Shown here piece by piece: positions 55,484-64,000 of a stretch of 64,000 bases of DNA. The notes beneath the pieces were generated by a model. The model had not been told where the DNA came from and did not search any database. It saw only the letters and a program-made list of their open reading frames with translations. Origin of the DNA: Diphasiastrum complanatum (taxonomy: Eukaryota > Streptophyta > Lycopodiopsida > Lycopodiales > Lycopodiaceae); the NCBI GenBank assembly GCA_029204225.1, contig CM055110.1:14410914-14474913 (forward strand). The letters are read 5' to 3'. Each line of letters begins with the position of its first letter. Position 1 is the stretch's first letter. Made by a program: the position numbers and the translations under genes.

Positions 55484-58400
55484 TTATCAACGCTAAGTGG
55501 TATGCCATATAGTCGACGTTGGATTAGCACTTGTGAAAATTGTCAACTAGTTTTCTACTTTTATAGTTAGTTTGGCAATTCGAGTCTAAATGGCCAAAAT
55601 AGCAAAGAAACTTCACATGGTTGGCTCACATGTGTGAAATTAGATTACATGACCAATTTTAAAGTTGTTTCCAAGTTCATTTGGTTACTTAGTCATTAAA
55701 GTTCATTTTTAACTTTAATTTGGCAATTTTGGCCAATATGACTATTTTAGGGCTAATTTTGGATAACCTTGGCCAAATGAATCTAGAGAGAGGAGAGAGA
55801 TTCATCACTTTCAGCTATACATAATAGGTAGGTCGTGGAGAATGTAGAACCTAAGTGGCATTCCACTTTTGGAAGGCTTGGAGTCAAGACTATCTCATTA
55901 TTTTTGGTTCTCTTCTATTGTGAGTAGAATACTTGTTGTAAGCTTGATCTATCTCTATTGGAGATTAGTACTAAATGATTTGCTGCTATTTTATGGCCTG
56001 TTAATAGAGCATTGGATAAGGTCTTTTACAAGTAGAGGTGAGGAAGTCCTCCAAATCCAAGGTAGAGCCTCCAAATGTCCTCCAAGCAACCTGCAAGCTT
56101 CAAGATGCTCCCCAACTCCAAGCTAGGATGTCTCCACCTGCAAGTAAGGATCTGCAAGCCTCCAAGGATCTCTCCTCCACTTGTGTCCCTATTCTTTAAA
56201 CACAAAGATAGATAACAAGCTGGCCTCAAGTATTCACCACCCAACCATAGCTAGATCCAAGCTCCAAGCAAGACCTATCTAGCACCCCCTTGCTAACCAT
56301 AAACAAATCACAAGCATACCACAACACTCCATAGCATACTCAAGATCCAAACCCTACTTATGTCCCATACCATAAGCAAGATCCAAACCTCAAGCATACT
56401 ACCATAAGAAAGCACTCTACACACTAGTAGCAACATTAGAGCATAAGCAAAGCAATGGTTTTTTGCATTTGTCTATATTTGTCTTTGATCAAATCTCTTC
56501 TAACTTGTGTTGTGGTTGGATCTATGTGATATTGAGCCATTTATAGGTCATTTATACTCCAGGGACAAAGATTTATGTTGTTTTATGTGATTCATCAAAA
56601 AAACTTTTTATTTGTTGAAAATTTTGTCTACATTCAAGCTGCTAGGACGTAAACCCACTGTCGACCCCAGTTCACGATGATGTGATGAACGTTTAGCTGT
56701 AGAGAAAGAAAGTAAAGTTGTTTAAAAGTCAAATAGTCAGTATAGTTTAAATGTTGTAATTTTTGTGTACTTGTTATGATCAAATATTGAATTTATAAAT
56801 AGTACCATTTCAATCTCATACTTGTTCAGATTTACCTTTCTTATTTGTTTGCATGTATACAAGTAGCTAGTACTACCACTCTAGCATTCGTTGTCACTCT
56901 TAGTTTCTTTGGCACTCCCCCCCCATTTACAATTTGACTCCAAGTGCATGTTGTGTTGCATGGGAGTGGTGATGAGCCACCGCAAATCGGAGATCCAAGA
57001 TGCAGTGAGAGTTGGAAGAGCCAGGTCGGCGCACCTACATAAATAAGATTGGAAGCATGTCAAAAAGAAATTTCGAGAGAATCCAAAAAGATTCAAGCAA
57101 CAACAAGAGGCTGCGAGTGCGACTTGAGTCTATGGGGCCTTCTTATTTGGGCAACGACAACGTGGGACACTTCCATGCCTATTCTGTAAGTCATGTAACA
57201 TGTTCTTATAAGTGCAATTTGACTTTAATGGCATTCAATTTTTTGATTTCAGAATTTTATGATATTCATTTTATGTATCTATTTATTAATATTCTAATCC
57301 CAATTTTTTGGTTTATGCATAAATCAGTGGTACAACAGTCTTTTACCAATAATGAGTATGAGTATGCATATCGATCCTTCCGCAAGTTATTGGAGAGGCA
57401 AGGAATAATAGAATCATTTGGGATGGTTCTAACGTAAGACGCCAAAACAAATTTGATATTACATTTGTGTAGTCTCTCAATTTTGCCACATTCCTCTCTC
57501 TCTCTTCATAAACTTATCATCATTTCATATTTGTTGTATGTAGGCACTGCAATTCCTAATCCGGGAACATGATGCAGAGTTTGGTGGCAGTGGCCAAGAG
57601 TTCAAAAATGACTAAGCTGGATCTAGTCAAGTTATTTATCATTTCAATTTATATGACAATAAATTGTATAAAATTTTGTCAATGTAAAAAATATATTTTT
57701 GAACTTGGACCAATTATTTTGTTTACGTATTAATATTTAAACTTTTTTTTAGTCTTTCATACTTAATTTAATTGCACAAAATCTAACTTTAGCTTTTTAA
57801 ATTTTTAATCAACTGCACAAACACATTTTTCTCTCACCAACTTCATAAGAAGTGGTAAAAAGACTCATGGACTTGGATGGAGTCCCATTTTAGGGCAGAA
57901 TGGAGCTAGTATATATTGGCTCCATTTTGTCCTAAATTATTTTGACATTTGTGGTACCTCAAGATAGACCTGGAAGTAACAACTGGTACAAACCTTCAAA
58001 TAACCAGAGATATGGACCTTGAAATTAGCCTTTTTATGTACTTTAGAATAAACCTCGTTTGCATGCCTTTACACCGAAGAATTTGTGGTTCGACATACCA
58101 TGGGTGAGGTTGCATTCCAATATACTCATTTTGATGCAAATAACAGGGCAAATAATGATGGAAATACTTTTATTTATTTATTTGAGAAACCTCAGAATTT
58201 GACTCGGAAAGGATAAAAAATGTTGTAGTGACGATCCACCAATTGCAAGTGGAACATCTCACCACAATGGGATGGGCTGTGATTGTATGGGAGAAAATGG
58301 CTATTGTTTAAGGGAATGATCTCACATGTTGATATAGACGGACAAACTCCCATGGCTCAAGGGTGATCATGTATTGCACTTTGCGCTTGGGTGGCAAATA

Positions 58401-59274
58401 TGATGCACAAATATATAGTGATGCTCAGTAGGAAGTCAAATGATGGGTAATCCGTACACAATTCTACTAGTTAAAAGCCCCTTAGTACTGATTTTCTTGC
58501 ATGTAGTGAATCAGAATCAAAGACAACCACGATAGGAAACCTTGACAGGAGAACAAACTTTATGTTATATTATTTTCAAAAGTAGGCCTCTTTAATGTGA
58601 TGTTGTCAAATTATCACAATGTAAGCTTCTATACAAAGCTTAAGGATGTTCTCACATAGGTGTAGGGCAAAGCGGTAGAGGGCCTAAAAACTTTGCATTG
58701 GTAGAGACCACTTCAAATTGCCTCCTCACCTTTTTACTGAGGTGGAATTTACCCCTAGGTGGCAAAAGATCATAATCCTAACAAGGGGTGAGTGCATTTG
58801 GGGGGAGGTTGCTCCTTATGTCCACTTGCCACTAATAAGTGGCAGGACAATGTGTGTGAAAGACTTCCTTCATATGGGGAGCACTTGGGGGGCTAAATAA
58901 GTCCTTTTATTCTAATGGGATGTGGTACTCTTGTGTATGAAAACACATTAAGCGAGAATTTTATGAGTTCTTACACTATTCAATATAACATAAAAGATAT
59001 GTCATTTGGAAGGTGTAGACACTAGGATTATGACTTTCAAAGTTACATAAATTCCATTATGAAATTTTTGACAGCTTAGAAAGCCTTGAAGCTTATATAC
59101 ACGGGCATCTCCAAACTAGTTAATGCAGTGATGCTTGAGGATGAAATTAAAAAGCAAACATCAATTGATGCTTCATCACTTTTGCTTGAGGTTGCTATTG
59201 GATGACTTCTGGTCTAACCTTTTGAAGTCCTCATAACTTTTATTTGCTGATCAATCCAATCAGATGCCTCTCTG

Positions 59275-59278
<4 letters not shown>
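55484..59278. other. No gene recognised; intergenic
   Basis: AT-rich sequence. The largest plus-strand frame (57012-57437, 141 codons) has a basic start (KRNFERIQKDSSNNKRLRVR) and a hydrophobic middle, but no recognisable domain. A fragment of an old element is possible but not shown. Confidence 0.45.
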
Positions 59279-59312
<34 letters not shown>

Positions 59313-59336
59313 TTTTGTGAGTGAGAGAGAGAGACA
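59279..59336. repeat. (GT)n and (GA)n microsatellite
   Basis: About 13 GT units, an interruption, then a GA-rich run. It lies just downstream of the oxidase gene. Confidence 0.9.
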
Positions 59337-59550
59337 GAGAGATAAACGAATTAACTATCAATATTTTCCTCGTCGGTTTGGTGTGAGTTCAATCACACTT
59401 ATGAGTGAGAGGAAGATTATTTTTCTTTCAAATAATGATCACAAATTGAGATAGTCAGGTAGATGATGAAGTTCACTGAGGTTTTTGGCTTTGCTAAGCT
59501 TCTCAATTCCTGCTATAGAGGAAGCTGTTTCTTTTCTGGATCGATCGTGA

Positions 59551-61167
59551 TCAGCCAACATGAACCCAAGTTGCAACGCTAGGAACACCTCTGTTCACCA
59601 CAAACAGCATGTAATATGCAGAGGGAGCGATCACTGTATTGAGTGGAGCAGTAGCGGTGATTTGCACGCTTCCTCCTGTCCCAGTTGTCTGTTTTGTGAC
59701 CGCTAGATTGAGCATACGCTGACCTTGAGCAAATGTATGAGTCACAAACGGTGCACTAGCTAGATTCAGTTCCAAAGTTCCTCGAGGTGCAGTTGGCAGT
59801 GTCACTGTGATGGTAAATGCAGAATTGTAGGCAATGGATGCTGGAGCATTTACAATGGTAGGTCGGTACTTTTTGTTTGAGCCTTTTAGATAATCTGGTG
59901 AGAAGGCTTCAATGCGAAGCTCCGTTGGGAAGTCTCCTGTGAATGTGTAGAATTGGTGACTGTTGCTGCCAGCAACTAGTATGCGAGTATCAGGTAGCAG
60001 ATTTGCAGTGGAGTGATATACCCTTGGAATTGTAGTTGCTGTCAAGGTTGAAAATCTTTTGCCTGCTCCAACAGATGGCTTGTACAGTACCGGGGCTAAA
60101 ACTGCAGTCTTTGCATTGCCCCATCCCTGGCATCCATCTGATGCCCCGTTGATGATCAGCACATCACGTGTTGGAAGAAGAATCATATCACCCATATTTC
60201 TCCTCGTGGGCATATTCTCAATCGCCCAGGTTGGATTAGGATCAGTGACCTGCATCCTTCCGCATGTCTGTGAAGCAGGCGGGAACGATGAAGGGTTCAA
60301 GAATGCTCCATACTGTGATCCACCACAAACTAAGACCTGAGCGACTCCGAATCCTTGGCTGGCAAGTAAAGGCAGCATGACGGATGATCCTGCAGATGGG
60401 TAGTTCCTAGGCTCTCCCGCAAGAGTCGGATAAGTCTGCACCACAGTGTTGGTTTTGTAGTCGTATTGGATTGAATCCTTATTTGCGAAGATGAATAAGT
60501 TGCCATTAGGAAGAAGATGCACAAAAGGATAAAAATTATCCATCTGATTGTCTCTAGTTTGCTGCAAAAATGGTAGATTGACTGGTGCCTGCCCATTAGC
60601 AGGAATGAATTCAACTGCGTTGGAGTCTCGTCCTCCTACAACGATCTGTCTTCCATCAGGGAGGAGCTGGTTTGTTGCATACCATCTTCCCTGCTGCAGC
60701 TGTTGATCTGTTGCCTCCACCCAGTCGCAGCTGCCCCCAGGTGGGCATGGCTTGAAGTACCTCACAACTCTGTTACCATCGAAGTCTCCTCCTGTTTGCA
60801 CAAGAGTTCCATCAGAGAAGAATTGGCCAGACGAGCACCATGTGTCTGTGGCGATGGTGAGAGGACGGATGCTGTTGCTGCCGGGTGTGAAAAGGACGGA
60901 GTGGGCAGTGCAGTCATGCTTGAGCGTAAGATCATTTGGATCATCGCGACACTGTCCGTTGGGAAGAGCAATCTGAGAAGCTCCAATATCCGTTCTGTCC
61001 AGGAGAACGACTGTCCCGAAGTGTGTAACTGCAGAGTGCATCGAGGCGATCCCAGCATTTTGCACAAGAATCTCCCATGAGCCTTGAGCTACACAAGAAC
61101 GAGGTGCTATTCTGAGAAGGACTACGCCAACACAGATGACTATCAATAATTGCTTTATCTCAAACAT
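59551..61167 (-). CDS. Aldehyde oxidase GLOX-like (glyoxal/galactose oxidase family), secreted
   Basis: Intronless frame of 538 residues, start ATG at 61167, stop at 59551. Residues 1-27 form a signal peptide (hydrophobic 8-20, cleavage near CVAQG). The mature protein is a kelch-like propeller with a C-terminal immunoglobulin-like domain. Family members are copper-radical oxidases that turn aldehydes or primary alcohols into acids or aldehydes with H2O2 release, acting in the wall or apoplast. Of the copper ligands and radical cofactor known from fungal glyoxal oxidase, the window shows Cys111 (DTWCSSGQF), Tyr384-His385 (RVYHSTANL) and His477 (FVTHTFAQG). The segment where the Cys-linked Tyr should lie reads NAVEFIP, with Val185 at that likely position, so catalysis is uncertain. 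A TATA-like CTATATAC is about 117 bases upstream. The frame is intact. Confidence 0.93.
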   Translation of the reverse strand: MFEIKQLLIVICVGVVLLRIAPRSCVAQGSWEILVQNAGIASMHSAVTHFGTVVLLDRTDIGASQIALPNGQCRDDPNDLTLKHDCTAHSVLFTPGSNSIRPLTIATDTWCSSGQFFSDGTLVQTGGDFDGNRVVRYFKPCPPGGSCDWVEATDQQLQQGRWYATNQLLPDGRQIVVGGRDSNAVEFIPANGQAPVNLPFLQQTRDNQMDNFYPFVHLLPNGNLFIFANKDSIQYDYKTNTVVQTYPTLAGEPRNYPSAGSSVMLPLLASQGFGVAQVLVCGGSQYGAFLNPSSFPPASQTCGRMQVTDPNPTWAIENMPTRRNMGDMILLPTRDVLIINGASDGCQGWGNAKTAVLAPVLYKPSVGAGKRFSTLTATTIPRVYHSTANLLPDTRILVAGSNSHQFYTFTGDFPTELRIEAFSPDYLKGSNKKYRPTIVNAPASIAYNSAFTITVTLPTAPRGTLELNLASAPFVTHTFAQGQRMLNLAVTKQTTGTGGSVQITATAPLNTVIAPSAYYMLFVVNRGVPSVATWVHVG

Positions 61168-61282
61168 TTTGTGAGGCTGTACTCTAGTTTTCCGTTGCGT
61201 CTGTCTGGACTCTCTTGTACCTCTCTATCTCTCCCAATTCTGAAATGTAGCGTTCTGAGAACTGAGTTATACAGCGTTACAG

Positions 61283-61290
61283 GTATATAG
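61283..61290 (-). promoter_or_regulatory. Candidate TATA box for the oxidase gene
   Basis: CTATATAC on the minus strand, 116-123 bases before the ATG. Chosen by position and sequence alone. Confidence 0.45.
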
Positions 61291-63425
61291 ACTCTGCTAG
61301 CACAAGAAGGAACCAGAATGCGTACAGCCGTCTGGATTCTCAGACACGCTATACGATCGTGATCCTCACGAGGATAGATTTAAAGCGTGGAAAGGAAGGA
61401 ATTATAAATAGGTTGCTTGCCAGAGGAGCTCTGCGCTCAAATTTCCTATGGTTGTTGTAACTCTGGTTCAGCGCTCAGCAATGAAAGCGTTGTGCCGGCA
61501 GCCGAATAAACAAGTCGAGAAAGAGAAAGGATGCCAAGTTGCCAACTGAAGAGCTTATACGTGATCAATAATTGGACATGCGAAACTACAACCTCGGACC
61601 CCGATGCATGTACTAGTTGAACAGTTAGACAGAGTCTTTGGCCAAACCAAGTGCTTGAATAAGACAATCATCGACTCATATCTACATAAACCGGTTTACC
61701 AACTTTTAAGTTTATACGTACTCTTCCAATCTACAGTCCTCACGCCATCTCGTCACTGTGGATATGTGCTCTTGCGGCTGGCCAGCTCTAGAACAGGCAA
61801 GGATTCCGTAGCCGCGCGAAAAAGCTTTTGACCAGTTCTCATGCATGATGCGGCTAGTTTTAATGGTTTTGTGTGCAGCTGCTGCATAGATTGACCCAGC
61901 TCTCCGAACACTTGCCAATAAATGCTTTCCTTATGCCTTAAAGAAAGATGAGCAGAAGCTGATGTTGAAGCAGGTTGATAAATTGTCCTATCATTCATAG
62001 CAGGTAAGCAGCAGATAGAGACAAAAACGATTGACCGCCTTACAGAACGCGTTCACCCTTTATCACACGGAAACATAAAAAATTTCTTGTGAGTCCAGGG
62101 TAAGCTCTCCGTGATGGATAGGCAGTCGTGAAATGTGAAACATACTTTCTTCCAGTCTTTGGTGTTTGTATTACAAACTGACACCACATGATCTCAACAA
62201 ACAGCTTATCCTTCAACACCCCCCCCCCCCAGACAAAGAATCTACAAGTAAAACTTGGCAATCTTCCAACCGAGCCGCAGCTAGTCCTTGTCCTAGGAAG
62301 GAAGGATGGTCCCCACTGCCACTGCCACTGCTACTGCTGGGGCTCAGTTGCTTTCAAGTCTTTCATAGTACATACAGACATTCAGCAATAATACTAAATT
62401 ACCAATCTCTTCATACAGCAGCAGCTACGTAGAACTTTTTCATAGACAAATAGTAAAATTCAGCACAGCTGCAGACTGCAGTAATATCCATTAAATTTTC
62501 TTCTTCGATTCCCAATATTTTTGTTCAGATTCTTGCAAATATGATCTACTATTCTATTACGTCTCTCATTCATTGAAGTTTTTTGCAATGCCAATAATTT
62601 TGACAAATATTAAGTTATGGTATATGAGCTCTCTAAGATGTGGGTAAGAAGAATTAAGCTAGTCAAATTGAGACTTGAGTACAAAATATTATACATATCA
62701 TGAACCTCATAATAAGTTGACTTTTGTATTCACTAGATTACATTAAATAGAATACATAAAAGTGGATAACCTATAAACATCATTTTGTGATTGTGTGAGA
62801 TGCGCATAGATTCTCTTGACATAATTATTATGAATACATTATGCGTTATAGCTTGATTTCAATCTATGTATAGGGTTACTAGTGTACATGCCATACATTG
62901 ATGGAACATAATTACTCTTTTAGATGATGACTAGCAGGTCAACTTTCTCATCTTGATCATCTTCATAGTATTTTGCCACATGGTCACTAATGTGTTGACA
63001 TCAACACTAGTTGCGAGGAGAAAACATGTAATGCCTATAATAGGTAGATTATTTTCCGAAACCAATTAATTTGAGCAACTTTGAGCACTAAAGACTCTCT
63101 CCTGATTGGTACATCTCAAAAGGCCTTTCTGGAACCCAAATTTCCTCTAATGCTTACAAGTTAGACATTGGGTGTTCTCTCTCTCTAAAACCAAGACAGT
63201 CAGTTGAAGACCTTGGAAACAAACGCAGAATATTATTGGGACAACTCATCTCATACCACAATGTTCTGATTGATTCCCTTTTTCTTTTCTTTTTTAATGT
63301 TATTGAATTGAAAACTTTTCTTAGTATGGCGAGAGGTCACTAAAGGTTTTTTAGAGATTATGCATTGATTACCAAATCTTTTTATGAGCTACTAAAGAAA
63401 ACTTGTGCATATGAGATTACAAAAA
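61291..63425. other. No gene seen; upstream of the oxidase gene
   Basis: Short frames only. Includes a C-rich run near 62218-62230 and AT-rich sequence from 62400 on. The first few hundred bases should hold the oxidase promoter. Confidence 0.5.
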
Positions 63426-64000
63426 CTATGTAACACATGTTCTAACAATCAGTTCCCTGGATTCGTCAACATCTGATCCTTCATCTTCCTCCTTGATGGC
63501 ATCAGACATAGCTAATTTGAGGCTCATATATTCGTCATTGGATTTAAGCTCGCGTCTAATCCATCGTGGAAGTCCTACTAGGATCCAGATGATGAGCATC
63601 TGTTCGGAGGGCTGTTCTTGTACTTGACTTTTGAGGCATTTGAAACGCTCGATATAGTCTTGTACACGTTCATCTTTTTCCATCTTGATATTACTCAATT
63701 TGACAAAAGGGCTCTCTATCAAGCGAAAGGGCTTAAAGCACTTGATAAAGGACTCTTTCAGAATTGACCAGTCTGTCTGATCTTCAAGATCAAGGTTGAA
63801 AAACCAATCATGTGCTTTAGCGATCATGGTCATCGAAAACAGTTGGACCATAGCAGCGGGAGATCTTTTGCCATCTGCATCACATGCATTCTCAAAGATT
63901 TGCAAAATCTTTGAGGGTCCGAACTACCGTCAAACTTTGGTAGATCTAACTTGGGTGTATGTCTCTCATGATGAGCATTGCGCGGATAGCAGAAACTCCA
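63426..64000 (-). pseudogene. Ty3-like gag, copy D (cut by window edge)
   Basis: Minus-strand frame from 63905: [54 protein letters not shown] and [19 protein letters not shown], ending DEGSDVDESRE near 63448. After that, unrelated sequence begins. Upstream (63906-64000) the same gag continues in a shifted frame past the window edge. It is closest to copy B. Confidence 0.88.

Noticed and set aside
61404-61413. TATAAATAGG on the plus strand as a promoter
   Set aside because: It points away from the oxidase gene and no plus-strand gene follows it.

Overview
This is plant nuclear DNA from a large, transposon-rich genome. The evidence is a nuclear gene for a chloroplast thylakoid-lumen protein (HCF136) with a plant targeting peptide and seven GT-AG introns, a secreted plant-type glyoxal-oxidase-like gene, several Ty3 and Ty1/copia retrotransposons primed by initiator-Met tRNA, and long dinucleotide microsatellites. 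HCF136 is stretched over about 34 kb because its introns are full of retrotransposons. That would fit a gymnosperm, a fern or another large-genome plant, but the sequence does not settle which.

Layout. 1-9.3 kb: degenerate retroelements. These are a possible LTR pair; a Ty3-like gag on the plus strand preceded by a 25-bp tandem array and holding an 84-bp tRNA-like insertion with a 19-bp target duplication; and a Ty3 reverse transcriptase/RNase H on the minus strand that is split by a 378-bp MITE. 9.3-43.2 kb, minus strand: HCF136 in eight exons that join into 447 codons. Intron 6 (16.6 kb) contains a 12.6-kb LTR element (ACTAG target duplication, gag but no pol). A second, 3.7-kb chromodomain element (TTAAC target duplication, unusual AG...CT LTR ends) is nested inside it. 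Introns 1, 4 and 5 hold further retroelement pieces.

44.6-53.2 kb: a plus-strand Ty1/copia element (44857-51367) inserted in the RNase H region of an older minus-strand copia element. 53.5-55.5 kb: two long microsatellites and a Ty3 reverse-transcriptase fragment. 55.5-59.5 kb: no gene recognised. 59.55-61.17 kb, minus: an intact intronless glyoxal/galactose-oxidase-like gene. 63.4-64 kb: another copy of the same gag family, cut by the window edge.

Only HCF136 and the oxidase look like functional host genes. HCF136 acts in early photosystem II assembly in the thylakoid lumen; the oxidase is predicted to act in the cell wall or apoplast. Nothing suggests that they work together. The most unusual material is the gag family seen four times (about 3.3, 18-19, 41.6 and 63.5 kb). 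It has an A/C-rich, repeat-filled leader, atypically spaced zinc knuckles and, in its one complete copy, no recognisable pol.
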